Assembly (NCBI GenBank): GCA_964017145.1
Contig: OZ024846.1
Coordinates: forward strand, 186,001-250,000
Direction: 5' to 3'
Source of the DNA: Agrocybe praecox
Taxonomy: Eukaryota; Basidiomycota; Agaricomycetes; Agaricales; Agrocybaceae
DNA: 64,000 nt
Below, one piece after another: positions 46,101-57,754 of this stretch (position 1 is the stretch's first letter; every line of letters starts with the position of its first letter). The position numbers were made by a program, and so were the translations under genes. The notes beneath the pieces are model-generated. The model made no database searches. It was not told the origin of the DNA and worked only from the letters and a program-made list of their open reading frames with translations.

Positions 46101-47440
46101 TTCTGCGAATGGTGCGAATGGTGGTAGGATTGGCGTGGGTCGAGAAAGGATAGGGATGGAGAGGTTGGGATTACCGGGAGAATGGGACGTCGAGCCTTTC
46201 AAATTCTTGGGGGTCGATGACAATGACAATGTCGATGCTCGTGATGGGGGTGTAATTGGGATTGATAAGAGAGAAGGAGAAGACGCGCGAGAAGGAGTAG
46301 CAGCTGCGGCAGTGTTTGAGTTGGAGGGATGTATCGCCGAGCCGCTCGTGTTGGGTGGGCAAGATGTGTTGGGGCAGAAGAACAGCAGGAGTAGGAAGGA
46401 CTTGTCTGTGGTTAGCCCGGGTGCTGGTGCGGGTGCGGGTGCAAACGGGAATTTCGAGCAGTGCACAGCGAAAGCGGGGGAGGAAACAGAGGACAGTAAA
46501 GTCAAAGAGAGAGGACAAGTGAGACGTCCCACGCGAAAGCTGAAGAAACGACGGAGGAAGGAGGTCGTATCTGGAGAGCAGAGTGCAGCTTCGTCAAGGT
46601 CAACGATCAGCTTGTTGGGGGGTCCTGTGAGCGAGAATGCTGCTGTTAGTGTTTTGGGTACGTCCTTCATGCATGGCACTGCTTACATTCACTAACTAAT
46701 CGTGCGTAACAGCTCAAATTGGGGCATTTTTCAGTAGTAGCAGTAGGCAGGCACAGGCACCAGCAGCAACCTCGGAGTCATCTCTGCTCTTATCCGAACC
46801 TTTTGTACCCCCCATACCCGTAGCCACCTCACCCCACCGCCCTCCTCTTTCCAGACCCCCACTCAGCCCCAAGCGCCCATTCCCACTCATCTCGGCACAC
46901 CCGCTCCAACTCGCTCAACACCCACGCCCGATCCAACTCGTTCGTGTACGCTTCGTATAGCACCACGCCCTCCCGACGCAATTCTCATTCTCGTCGTAGT
47001 AGGGGGTCCACACACTCCCTCTTCTCCGCGTCTCCCTCCATATCCGCATCAAGGTCCCGCACGTCTTTCCTCCTCCCTTCCTTACCCTCCCCATCTGTCA
47101 ACTTCTCCCGCCTCTTCCGCGCTGGCGACGACGACGAATACCGCACGATCGCAGAAAACACAGATGGCGAGCGGACGCCTAACGTTTTGTTGAATGCGTA
47201 TTTTACCAGTCGGCTTCTGCCCCCTGCGTTGGGTCCTAGTAGGCCTGTTGTTCAGTTTAGGATTTGATTCTAGTGTTGAGGTTTGTTGGGGAGGGGTTTT
47301 TTACGTGATATTTTCGGTTTTTCGGTATTGCCAATCAATGTATTTGGTTCGTCTTTGGAGTTTTATTCACCTTTCGTCCTTCCTGTTGTATCTATAAAAT
47401 GTACATGTACTGTGTTCTACCTTTCTACTTTTTTGCAATT
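42270..47440. repeat. right arm of the 5-kb inverted segmental duplication
   Basis: Plus-strand counterpart of 4690-10000 (see there). It ends at about 47440, exactly where half of a foldback element begins. Confidence 0.85.
43131..47267 (+). pseudogene. Ser/Pro-rich gene, inverted copy with frameshifts
   Basis: Paralogue of 4875-9268. Exon 1 43131-43611 (MPLFKKRPPPTTKFG; GLAYPNRPYTWAERGH), exon 2 43854-46657 and exon 3 46713-47267 keep all splice sites (GTGTGT, ATACAG, GTACGT, TAACAG). The frame is lost at least twice. First, between the proline run near 44920-44945 and VSFSGASYHPP near 45000, the sequence passes from one frame to another, next to a CCA microsatellite. Second, exon 3 has CAGCCCCAAGCG at about 46865, where the intact gene has CAGCCCAAGCG, a one-base insertion that leads to a TAG. 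The C-terminal VLLNAYFTSRLLPPALGP is still readable. Truncated products are conceivable, but the full protein is not encoded. Confidence 0.8.
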
Positions 47441-47445
47441 AGGCC

Positions 47446-47711
47446 TATTTAGAGATCATAATGGCCATCAAATGAGACCGGCAGAGACGTCATCAAGAAA
47501 AAATAAATCACCGGAGTGGGTGGATAATAGATTTCGAGTTGGTGGATTATCGACAACATGCGGTGGATAATGAAGAAGGTTGCTGGATAATAATAAAATT
47601 TGGTGGATAATGAAAAACATTGGTGGATAATGCAAAAATTTGGTGGATAATACATGTATAGTAAGTTGGTTTAAAATTCAAAAACAGTTTTTATACGATC
47701 CAGCACTCATA
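47446..47711. mobile_element. foldback element 3, right arm only
   Basis: About 266 bp matching one arm of foldback element 1: inner core GATCATAATGGCCATC..GAGACCGGCAGAGACG, then about seven GGTGGATAAT units (47517-47652), then an end whose complement begins TATGAGTGCTGGATCGTATA (47711). There is no left arm or central part. On the right it abuts the truncated third forkhead-like gene; on the left, the end of the 5-kb duplication. It is therefore a half element at a rearrangement junction. Confidence 0.82.
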
Positions 47712-48533
47712 GTTGGAGGCCATAACTACCATTGTACTCCATCGACTCAAATGAGCTTCCCTCGTAGGCTGTGGTAGACGAGTAAAGATATTCAGGGAAA
47801 TAAATGACCTCGGTACTTGGATAATTGTAGCTGTACACCTCGGAAAGGTGTATTGGCGAGTTGTGGAGTGATCTTCCAGCGTTTCCTGGTACTCGTCCCC
47901 GTTTCGGAAAGTCTATTCGGCTGATATCGATAACCCAGTCGTTTCCCCGGGTTTCAGCGTCTAACGGCGCGGACCTTTGTTCGTCCGGAGTCTTCTTGAT
48001 GTTAACAAAGACCGGCTCGAGCGAGAGCTTGTGACGCAATGAACGCTGAATTTATCCTCGTGTTAGCAAGGACAGACAACTACTAGATGGAGAGATACAA
48101 ACCTTATATGCTGGCCTCTTCTCTTTCAATGTAGGATAACGCTCATCGATAGCGTCGTATATCCCGGAAAGCTTCAGCTTCTTCCAAGGAGATCCCCAAA
48201 TGGCCAAGAGGCTAAGGAGATAATAGTTCGGTTTTTTGAATCCTCCTGGGAGCTCGTCAGGAAGGACCCAAAGACTGAGAGGGACCTGTGGATGAGCTGA
48301 AGGAAGTCCGAGTCTGATAATGGTTGATCGAATAAAAGTTTCAGTGACTATAAAACAACATATAAATGGTCAGGTTCAACCTTTCATATCATAGCTGTGG
48401 GACGAAACTTACCACTCTGTAACGTGTCATAGTCCCAGTATATGGCGTCTGGAAAGGTAGAACTGACAGAGCATGTGGTGTACAAAGAGCGACGCTTGGC
48501 CTGCGTACGACCTCGAGTCTGTGTACGAGCCAT
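47712..48533 (-). pseudogene. forkhead-like copy 3, frameshifted and truncated
   Basis: Start ATG 48533 (MARTQTRGRTQAKRRS), exon 1 48533-48413, exon 2 48348-48103, exon 3 from 48049. Exon 2 is 246 nt against 245 in both other copies: at 48299-48303 the minus strand reads CTTTCAGCTC where they read CTTCAGCTC, a one-base insertion upstream of the whole winged-helix region. Exon 3 keeps LRHKLSLEPVFVNIKK but ends at NGSYGLQ, where foldback sequence begins; the last 35 residues or so are missing. Not able to encode a normal protein. Confidence 0.85.
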
Positions 48534-48749
48534 ATGGATTGTGCAAGTGGTATGTTAAGAGTAATAATAGGTGAGAGGATGATGGAAATGTGTAAGGTGA
48601 GAGAGTACGCTGGTGGGCGCGGTGAGGAAAGGTCTAAGTGGTGGGGGGCCTTTTTATGTGTTTCTCCTCATCGGATCTTTTGACAATCGACAATGAGGCG
48701 TGTATCTCATGAGCAAATAGAAGCCCCAAAACGCCATCGCGCAGCAAGC

Positions 48750-49283
48750 TAAACCGATGCTAAACACCACGAGCGCTCACTTCAAGTGCATGAAATGGCT
48801 GCCGAAAGTCCAAGAGCAAGCCGAAACAGAGAAATTTGGCTGCTGCCGCTCATCGGCTTCTCACGATACTTGTGTGACCACTGTCATTCCCAGGACCATG
48901 GGAATTCTCAAAAGTTCACCATCCTCAATGAATGCTTTTTATCTGCTCATGAGGCTGTTCATTTCGCATGGAACTTAAAAAATGCCTAGAATACAACGAT
49001 AAGAAACTTCTGGAGAAAGAACGAGGTGATTTGGAGAGACGGATAAATTCCTGGCGATTATTTCTTGTATGCCATTTATTTTTATCATCTTTGTCCCATC
49101 AGCCACGTTCCATCACCGGCATGCCCCTGGATCATTCCCATCAAACATCGGCTTTGCGGCCTACCTTACTCTCACAATATTCGCGGTCCAAACTTCAATC
49201 CTCACATTAGACGCACTCAGATATCATCTCGTCGGTCGTGAATTTATCGGCATCATCACTTTCTCCATAAAGCCTTTGTAAAG
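48750..49283 (+). pseudogene. unidentified membrane-protein remnant, block copy 3
   Basis: Third copy of the remnant at 19630 and 38210, here on the plus strand. Readable pieces: REIWLLPLIGFSRYLCDHCH, MPFIFIIFVPSATFHHRH, FAAYLTLTIFAVQTSILTL and LRYHLVGREFIG, again in more than one frame. Confidence 0.35.
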
Positions 49284-49623
49284 TACATAGGGTATGAATG
49301 TGGATGCTGCGGCGGGTGGTACGGTACGTGCGTAAAAAGTAGATAGAAATAAATGTAATGTGCATGTTATGTCGTATGTATAGGCTTGCGTGCCTGTGTG
49401 CACGGTGTATGTGTTTGATGACGAACGGATGGGATGGTGGATCGTAGGTAGAGTACAAGCCAGTATTAGCGTCGCGTCAAATCTCGATACAACTCGATAA
49501 CTCGACCATAGTTAAGCACGGCAATATTTGTACAGCTTGATTTCTTACAATGAAAGTCTATGTGGAAGGAAATCAACATGCCATACACATAGCAAAGAAC
49601 TTAAGCTGGACGTTCCAAAACGT

Positions 49624-49815
49624 TTAGTATAAATTGCGTGGAACCTGAAGCTGTATTGAATTCTCACAGGCACCTATAGACACCCTCCTAATAGCAGCTG
49701 TTCCCTTGAATCGAATATTGGACTGCACGCCGTAGTCCGGAGAAGTGCTGACATCCATTTGATCGGATAAAGCAGTGATCCGCGCAACCATGACTGTTGG
49801 ACCGAAACCCTTCAA
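49624..49815 (-). pseudogene. 7TM membrane protein copy E, last exon only
   Basis: Reads GFGPTVMVARITALSDQMDV then SPDYGVQSNIRFKGTAAI, matching the final exon of copies B and D. The usual C-terminal GTVTVNSA is lost to a deletion, and no upstream exon is present. It is the outer edge of the inverted block copy. Confidence 0.75.
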
Positions 49816-49924
49816 AAAGTCAAAAAGTCAAAACATTCAATATTTATCCATGATCCCAGGGAGACGAACGTACACACCACTATTATACGCACGTCCCTCC
49901 GCCCTCCTTCCCTCCTTCTCTCCC

Positions 49925-50195
49925 TCCCCTCTCTCAAACTCCGCCATATCGTTTATTTTGCTGTCATCGGAAGAGAGAGAGAAAGAAAGGAGGCGAAGAC
50001 GAGAAGACATAACGATGAAAGTCAAATGATGATCAGAACAGTACAGGATCAGGGTCCTCTAGTCGTCTAACGACCCTTCTCCATCTCCCCCACAATGGGG
50101 AGGATTTTTGAGTCCTATGTCACGAGCTTTCCAGCTCCTCCTTCCCTCCTTCCCTCTTTCCTCCCTAAGGCCTCAACATCAACCTGCGTCCATCG
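49925..50195 (-). pseudogene. fragment of the Lon protease gene 3' end
   Basis: On the minus strand this matches the Lon gene from its last codons into its 3' flank (56770-57030). CAGGTTGATGTTGAGG corresponds to the QIDVEGG codons, AGCTCGTGA to the last codons and stop, and GGGGGAGATGGAGAAGGGTC with GACTAGAGGACCCTGATCCTG to the 3' flank. Only about 20 codons remain and there is an indel among them. It is a dead duplicate carrying the Lon terminator region. Confidence 0.85.
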
Positions 50196-50199
50196 TGTT

Positions 50200-51749
50200 A
50201 TTAGCGTCATGATTTATTTCAACCCACCCACAATCAAATTCAGAATTTAGAGTCCGGATGAATCTCCCAGATTCCGAACGAGTTCTTTCGAAGACACGAC
50301 ACGAGATGTTGCATCGCGAAGCTGATTTCTTTAGAGTGTCCCCGGAAACTCTCAGAGACAGCTATCACAGGCTCCGTCGATGAACTTCAAGACGATAACG
50401 TCCCTGCGCTATATCTTGGCACAGACGGACGTTGGAAGTGGAGGTTCACTGATGCCGACATTGCTCCAATGGTACTCAACCACGAATTATGTTTTATTCT
50501 CATGGGATACCTTATCCTCCTACTACTTTGTGTAGAAGGTATGTTCCACTCGTTCTACATTGTCAGCACTGCATCAGGTCATATTTTGTACTGCGCGAAC
50601 ATTCCTACCCTGTTCGAGTGGAAATTCTACGGGACAGGATGATAGATTATTTCGCCTTATTCACACAAAATGATTAGCTATGAATCTATCGTATAATTCC
50701 ACTATGATGATTTTAAACACGCTGCACAAGAATGTCCTCGAAAGCATATCGCAAGACCAGACGAGTAGTCATGAGTTGTTGATCATAACAGGTATACCGA
50801 GTACGCTGAACCGACGAGAACACTTTAACTTGCTGATCCCGAGTCCTATGCCGCATAACCTCCTCGAACAAGTCAACAGACTCGCAAGGAGAGGTGTCGA
50901 AGATCTGAAAATTTAAGTCTGATCTCGATGATCAGCCGCTGTCGCGCTCTGGTATAAGTACCAAGATGCGCACCGGTGACTCCATCATCACCCGAGTTCA
51001 AAGATAATTTTACCCTGCAAGAGCTCGAATATGCATGTGCTGAGGTTTGGCTAGGCCACTAGTAGACATATCTTACTCGGAAAGCGGATTGGATCACAAG
51101 TACGTACCAAGTTTCATGAGAACTCTATTGTCATGTGTCTATATATGCTATCTCCGTGTTTGACGCCCGTTCCCCGTGCCCGAGGGTACCTTTAGCGCCT
51201 TTTAGCGCTGTAAGAGATAGAAGTATTGGCCGACAACTTCGGAGCACACTAATGATAGAATTTTAGTTATGTTGATTGAGCCGCCAGCGCTCTTAATTTT
51301 TCTCAGAGATAGAAACACCTTCATGCAGCAGCACATAAACATGCCTGGGATGCTCGTGCGCATACAATACGATCAATGGGCGCTCATAGGAACACGACTC
51401 ACAAACGGGTAGACATGGATGACACAGGAAAGTCGATAATAATCCACTCTATCTAATATCAGAATTCGCTGTCTTAAAACTCGCTGTCTGTGATCTACAC
51501 TCATTACAGGCAAATGTAAAATCGCGAAAGATGAATCGATCATGATATCTGGATAGTGCTAAGACGTGATAGCCGTGTAAAATGACATTAAACATAGCGA
51601 CTAACAACCATCTTTATATCGTACACAAACACTGCCACCAAGAAATTTGGAAGAAAAGGCATATAAAGTTCCTGTACGCTATCGCTTTACTCCCCATTCT
51701 TCGTTCTTCGCTCCTTCAAATTCATTTAGTCACTACAACTTCGTTCGAG
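50200..51749. other. 1.5-kb stretch, no supported gene
   Basis: At 50220-50310 a segment inverted relative to 10320-10412. After that, short frames such as 50680-50916 (78 aa) without a recognised domain, and a readable but stop-flanked peptide near 50390-50640. Nothing definite. Confidence 0.4.
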
Positions 51750-52421
51750 ATGTTCACCAACTTGATGTTCACCTCTTTTTATTTCTTCGTTCTACTCCTC
51801 ACCTCCGTTTCTGCGTCTCCAAGTCCGCAACCTACTCCTGCCCCAGTTCCCCATCCTGCTGCCAACCTGGAGGGGCGCCAATGTAAGACATCTTTCTTTA
51901 TAAAAATCGTATATTGCTCAACGCTTTTTGAATCTTTTCCTAGTTGGCGGTCTTCTTTCTGCTATTACTGGGGGTGGTAAGTGGATCAGTTTGCATATAC
52001 GGTATTTGGGATGCTCACGAAATTGTTTCCCCTAGCTGCTTCAATTGGAAATCAAGTAACCTCCGAGGCTGGACAACTTGGGAAAGGCTTCACCAGTATA
52101 GGAGACGGTGTCTTCCAAGGCGTCACCTGTACGTGCCTTTCTCACTATGCATTTCAGTCTTATATATACCAACCTTCCCTTAAAATAGCTATTGGGGGGA
52201 AAGAATTTACGGTTATCACCCAAGCAGGGGCCGAGGCGATTACACTCGCTACCAATGGAGTTGTAACATCGGCCTTTGGCTCAGTATACACTGTAGCTAC
52301 TGCTGCTGCTGCGAACATTACATCGAAACCGTCTTCAGCGGTCCCTGTTAAGGCTTCTCAATTTGTTTCTCTGGTCATTGTCATGTTTAGCATGCTCACA
52401 GGCGCGCTTATTCTTCTATAA
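51750..52421 (+). CDS. small secreted, probably GPI-anchored protein, 163 aa
   Basis: Four exons: 51750-51882, 51944-51976 (33 nt), 52036-52128 and 52189-52421 (492 nt, phases consistent). ATG 51750 is chosen because it opens a clear signal peptide (MFTNLMFTSFYFFVLLLTSV, cleaved near SVSA); the frame extends upstream without one. A proline-rich stretch (SPSPQPTPAPVPHP) follows, then a Gly/Ala/Ser/Thr-rich middle (AASIGNQVTSEAGQLGKGFT, AGAEAITLATNGVV) and a hydrophobic C-terminus, QFVSLVIVMFSMLTGALILL, preceded by small residues: the layout of a GPI-anchored wall protein. No enzyme motif seen; family unknown to me. Confidence 0.75.
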
Positions 52422-53003
52422 CTTTATGAACCCAGTTTGTACTATTTATTTGTGTCCATATTAAGAGCGCTTATATCTATTTACTGCTCTTGGTGAATGT
52501 AGGTATGGATTGATTCACTTTACGTACTACAGACCTTTGTTCGTACTAGTAGCATTTTATACCGGTCTCTCTAGTCTATAACACCAACTCTCCCATAACG
52601 TACTACTCGACTCGGTTCTTTCCTTCAAGTTTGCTCAGAGGCAAAATGCAGAAATAGGAATATTCAAAACTGATTCAATTTCGTGTTTTACGCTACTTTA
52701 CACGCAAAATATACACCGAGTACTATATAATATGTCGGGGCGCCGTACTCTCCCTCCTCAGTTCTGTCACCGGACATGGCATCCATCATTGCCGAGAGCT
52801 CAACGGCGGCAAAGGCCGAAGCCGAAAAAGGCAAGAGCAGCTTTGTCAGTCAGGTGGATGCGTCATCAACAACGAAGACGGCATCAAAAGTTTTGTTTTC
52901 CTCAAACGCCCATCCACGACATCCAGCAGCTTTTGCAGAGACGACTGCTGCGACTGCTGTCCACCAGACTACTCTTTGTCGTCGTCGGTGACTCTCCCCT
53001 CGG
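52422..53003. other. intergenic and Lon 5' leader
   Basis: 3' flank of the GPI-type gene and 5' flank of Lon. A 71-codon frame at 52776-52991 ends just before the Lon ATG; it may be leader sequence or an upstream frame, with no domain. Confidence 0.4.
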
Positions 53004-56000
53004 ATGACGCGCATCGTCAACCTCATCCGGTCTATTCCGACTCTCAGATACGGGGTTTCTCCGCGAACTGGTACATTTTCTGCAGCGGCGCATTCATTGA
53101 ACGCCAGAAGACCCTTTTCTCTGTCTAATGCCCTATCTGTGAGGAACGCTTCTTCGCTGAAGTCTCCTCGATGGGTAAACTCAAAGTCATCGCCGGAAGG
53201 TCTGCCAACGACGCAGAATGAAGAAGGCGACGAACCTGCGAAAAGTGATAAGACAGGGGAAGATGGAAGTGAAATTGACAAGTCTGAAAAGGATACGAAA
53301 ACACCTTCAGAATCTAGCTCTTCTTCCTCGTCCTCATCGGATGCAGATAATGCGTCCGACGCGCCATCTTCGTCTTCTTCAAGTGCCCCACCTTCATCCT
53401 CGTCCCCACCTCCGTCAAACCCTGGTTCAATAGCCAAACAATCCGTACCCGAAATCTACCCACAAGTACTTGCTCTACCTATCGCACGCAGACCACTTTT
53501 TCCAGGATTCTACAAAGCCGTCGTCATTCGTAATCCCGCCGTCGTAGCAGCCATCAAGGAAATGATGAAGCGCGGCCAGCCCTACCTCGGCGCGTTTTTG
53601 CTCAAGGACGAAAATACGGACAGCGACGTCATTACGGACATCAACTCGGTACACTCTGTCGGCGTGTTCGCACAGATCACTAGCGTGTTCGCTGCTGCTG
53701 GCACAGGAAGAAGCGGAGAAGGAGGCAAAGAGGAAGAAGAAGGTTTAACGGCTGTGTTGTACCCACATAGGAGAATCAAGATAACGGAATTGGTCAAAGC
53801 TGGAGGAGCGAAGATTGAGGAAATCGAGCAACAGGAAGAACCACAGACCGTGGAACCTCCGACGCCTCCACCGACGCCTCCGCCCCAGGAAAAGAACATT
53901 TCGGAATCAACTACTACAATGGGTAAGTTCCTATTCAGTGCCTCATGGCGCATTCTTTTTCTCGAAAAACATGACCTAATTTAATTTTTCGTGTTTTCCT
54001 CCTGAAGTACCAGCACAAACCGCTTTCTTACACAAGCACGATATATCCATCGTGAACGTGTCCAACCTCATTACTGCGCCGTACAACAAAGATGACCAGT
54101 ACATCCGCGCATTCATGTCGGAAATTGTCTCTGTTTTCAAAGACATCGCACAGTTGAATCCGCTGTTCCGAGACCAGATCACCAACTTCTCGATCAACCA
54201 AGTCGCCGCGAACGTGTTTGACGAGCCGGACAAGCTTGCAGACTTTGCTGCTGCAGTGAGTACTGGTGAGGTCCAAGAGCTACAAGATGTGCTTGAGTCT
54301 CTCGTGGTGGACGACCGATTGAGAAAGGCGCTCTTGGTGCTCAAGAAAGAGCTGATCAATGCACAACTGCAATCGAAGCTTTCTCGGGACGTCGATTCGA
54401 AGATTGCAAAGAGGCAAAGGGAGTATTATCTCATGGAGCAGCTCAAGGGCATCAAGAAGGAGTTAGGCATGGAGAGCGATGGGAAGGATAAGTTGATTGA
54501 GAAGTTTAGAGAGCGAGCGGCGGGGTTGAAGATGCCGGATGGTGTTAGGAAGGTTTTCGATGAGGAGCTGGCGAAGCTCCAGGGTTTGGAGCCAGCTGCG
54601 AGCGAGGCGAATGTTACGAGGAATTATTTGGATTGGTTGACTCAGGTTCGTCTCTCATTCTTTCGTTTTTATTTCTACGAGCATCTTACGATCATTGTCG
54701 AAACATCATAGATCCCCTGGGGCCGGCACACACCAGAGAACTACTCCCTCCCACACGCACAAGCCGTGCTCAATGAGGATCACTACGGCCTGACGGACGT
54801 GAAATCGCGTATCCTTGAGTTCCTTGCTGTCGGCAAGCTGCGTGGGACCGTACAGGGCAAAATCATCTGCCTTGTTGGACCGCCTGGTGTGGGCAAGACA
54901 AGCATCGGAAAGAGCATTGCCAGGGCACTTGGTAGACGCTTCTTTAGGTTCAGTGTGGGTGGGTTGACGGACGTTGCGGAGATTAAAGGCCATAGGAGGA
55001 CTTATGTTGGGTGCGTGTATTTTCTTGTTCGAATGTTCTTTCTTTCGCTCAGAAGAATTATGTGTTTCGTTTTATTTTTCTTATAGAGCACTTCCCGGAA
55101 AGATCATCCAAGCACTCAAACGCGTCGAGACGGAGAACCCACTCGTGCTCATCGATGAAGTTGACAAGATTGGTAGAGGACATAATGGGGATCCTGCCAG
55201 TGCGTTATTGGAGATGCTCGATCCAGAACAGAACAATAGTTTCTTGGACCACTAGTGCGTATATTTTCCTACTCATCTATCAACACTGAATAATCTTCCT
55301 TTTCAACCACAGCATGGACGTCCCCGTCGACCTCTCCCGCGTTCTCTTCGTTTGTACCGCCAACAACCTCGACACGATTCCCGCACCCCTGCTCGACCGT
55401 ATGGAGGTGCTAGAAGTTTCGGGATACGTATCTGAGGAGAAGTCTGTCATTGCGCGCAAGTACCTCGCTCCTCAGGCGCGTGAGGCTAGTGGGCTTGGAG
55501 GAGCGGACATTGAGTTGGAGGAGGGGGCTGTGGATGTGTTGATCAAGTATTATTGTAGGGAAAGTGGGGTGAGGAATTTGAAGAAACATATTGAGAAGGT
55601 TCGTTATGTTTTGGTTTTTTTTTGGTTGCATGTTGCTTACATTTATTTTCCTTTTGTAGATTTACAGGAAAGCGGCTCTAAAGCTCGTGCAGGACCTTGG
55701 AGAGGAGAAGTTGCCAGAGCCCAAAGTTCCTGCTGGGCCTGCGCCCCTTGATGTTCCCGCCCCTGGCAGTGTACCCGCTGCTCCCATCACTAGCGAAACT
55801 GAGGGCGAAGCTGGTGTTAAGCCAGACGGGAGCAAGTCATCTGAAGAAGGGTCAGCAGCATCGTCGGCTGAACCGCAACCATCGTCATCTTCACCTGCCC
55901 CAGCCACCGAGGCAGAAGGTAAATCGAACAAGAAAAACCTGACAACCCTCGAACGCGAGCCGATGCCCATCCCTGAGAGCGTGCATATCCGGATTACACC

Positions 56001-56835
56001 TGATAATCTGAAAGAGTACGTCGGGCCACCGGTGTATCAGAAGGATAGGATGTATACGCATGCGCCTCCTGCGGGTGTTAGTACTGGGTTGGGATATTTG
56101 GGCAATGGCAGTGGGGCAGTTATGCCTATTGAGGCTATGGTGGGTCTATTCTTTCTTTTCCGACACGGGGTTTTTTTTGAAACGAATACCTTGTATAACA
56201 GAGCATGCCAGGCAAAGGCGCCCTCCAGCTAACTGGTAAACTCGGCGAAGTGATTCGAGAATCTGCACAGATCGGTCTGTCGTGGGTCCGCGCCCATGCA
56301 TTCGAGTTAGGCATCACGACTTCGCCCACAGAACAGTTCTTGACGGATAAGGATGTGCATGTGCATATGCCTGAAGGCAGTATTGGGAAGGAGGGACCGA
56401 GTGCGGGGACGGCGATCCTTAGTGCGTTCGTCAGTCTGTTCAAGGGCGTTCAGGTCGATCCGGATATTGGTGGGGTTTTTTCCCCTCTTTCTTCCTTTCT
56501 CGTTTACTGACGCGTACTTTTTTTGCTTACATCCAGCCATGACAGGAGAGATATCCCTCGTAGGCCAAGTCTTACCCGTCGGTGGGCTCAAGGAGAAAAT
56601 TCTCGCTGCGCATCGGGCAGGGATCAAGACGATCCTAGCGCCCGCTGCGAATCGGGCGGATATCGAGGAGAATGTGCCTGAGAGTGTGAAGGAGGGGATT
56701 AGGCTCGTATATGTAGAGAATGTTAGGGAGGTGTTGTGTGAGGTGTTCAAGGGGACAGATGTGGAGAGGAGGTTGAGTGGGCAGATTGATGTTGAGGGAG
56801 GGAAGAAGGATGGATGGAAGGAGGAGAGCTCGTGA
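53004..56835 (+). CDS. PIM1: mitochondrial Lon protease (Pim1), 1,118 aa, eight exons
   Basis: ATP-dependent serine protease of the mitochondrial matrix that degrades misfolded and oxidised proteins. Exons 53004-53922, 54008-54645, 54712-55010, 55087-55254, 55313-55598, 55660-56139, 56202-56469 and 56537-56835 sum to 3,357 nt with matching phases. The N-terminus ([20 protein letters not shown]) is Arg/Ser-rich and fits a mitochondrial presequence, followed by a Ser-rich linker. The Lon N-domain starts at [23 protein letters not shown]+ motifs: Walker [10 protein letters not shown], Walker [12 protein letters not shown]. In the protease domain the catalytic Ser lies in EGPSAGTA and the catalytic Lys in [11 protein letters not shown] Ser/Pro/Glu-rich insert of about 80 residues before the protease domain is usual for fungal Pim1. 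No damage seen. A fragment of its 3' end sits at 49925-50195. Confidence 0.96.
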
Positions 56836-57754
56836 CGTGAAAGGGACTTGCTATCCTAAGAAAATCCTCCGCGTCGTGGGGGAGATGGAGAAGGGTCATT
56901 AGACGACTAGAGGACCCTGATCCTGTTCTGTTCTGTTCTGATCATCATTTGACCATTGTCGTTATGTCTTCTCGTCTTCGCCTCCTTTCTCTCTCTCTCT
57001 CTCTTCCGACGACGACGAACGAAACGATATGACGGAGTTTAGTAACTGTACTACTGTCACTACCACCGCCAACGCCAACGCCAACGATATCGCACCCACG
57101 TCAGCAACCAATCTCCCACAAGCTTGCTAGTACCTACCATCCCACCATCCTATCCGCTCATTATCGTCATCATTCAAATATTCACCATCCATCTACCCGC
57201 ACACACTTACACACGCAAGCCCATACATACATACGCATCCTCCATAAAATGCACATATACATTTATTTCTCTTTACCTTTTTCTACATACTCACGTACGT
57301 ACGTATCACCCGCCCACCACACACACACCACACACACACCACACACATACATCCATACTCTATGTACTTTAGAAAGCCCTTTTTATTACCCTTGTTTGGT
57401 TTGTTTGTTTTAATGTAAAGAATCTCTGCTCACTTTTTTTTTGTTTTGTGTTGGTTTGGTGTGATGTTCTTCTGAGTACTTGTTTGTGATCGCGTTCCTT
57501 TGTCATTTTTTACGTCGTTGAAGAGCAGAGGAAGTTGGGAGAAAGGGGTACTGGATCCGTTTAAGCGCTTAATTGAGCCTATATAAGGACACAGCGAAAA
57601 TGGGGCCCGGAGAGCTGACCGTTCTAACATCAAAATGTATTCAGGAGACATTGGGACGAGAAATTTCGGGGTGGAAAGCAGGCTAAAATTTTCATCTGCC
57701 TGGATATTTATTGGTAATTTGTTTGAATGAGACTATGGTAGATTGTTAGCGTCC
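56836..57754. other. Lon 3' flank and microsatellite DNA
   Basis: 56836-57030 is the Lon 3' flank duplicated at 49925-50195. It includes a CT tract near 56985-57005. A CA-rich tract with CACACACACCA repeats lies at about 57310-57350. Nothing else supported. Confidence 0.5.
57310..57350 (+). repeat. CA-rich microsatellite
   Basis: Interrupted (CA)n repeats, CACCACACACACACC type, downstream of Lon. Confidence 0.8.

Larger units (their letters stand above)
47711..49830. repeat. segmental duplication block, copy 3 (inverted, truncated)
   Basis: Inverse match to about 19250-21380: forkhead-like gene (minus), membrane-protein remnant (plus), 7TM last exon (minus). The hydrophobin-like part is missing because the copy is cut at the foldback half-element. 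About 300 bases at 49290-49600 have no match in copy 1. Confidence 0.85.

Noticed and set aside
52776..52991. 71-aa frame just upstream of Lon
   Set aside because: Could be an upstream open frame, but it has no domain and Lon has a good ATG and presequence at 53004.
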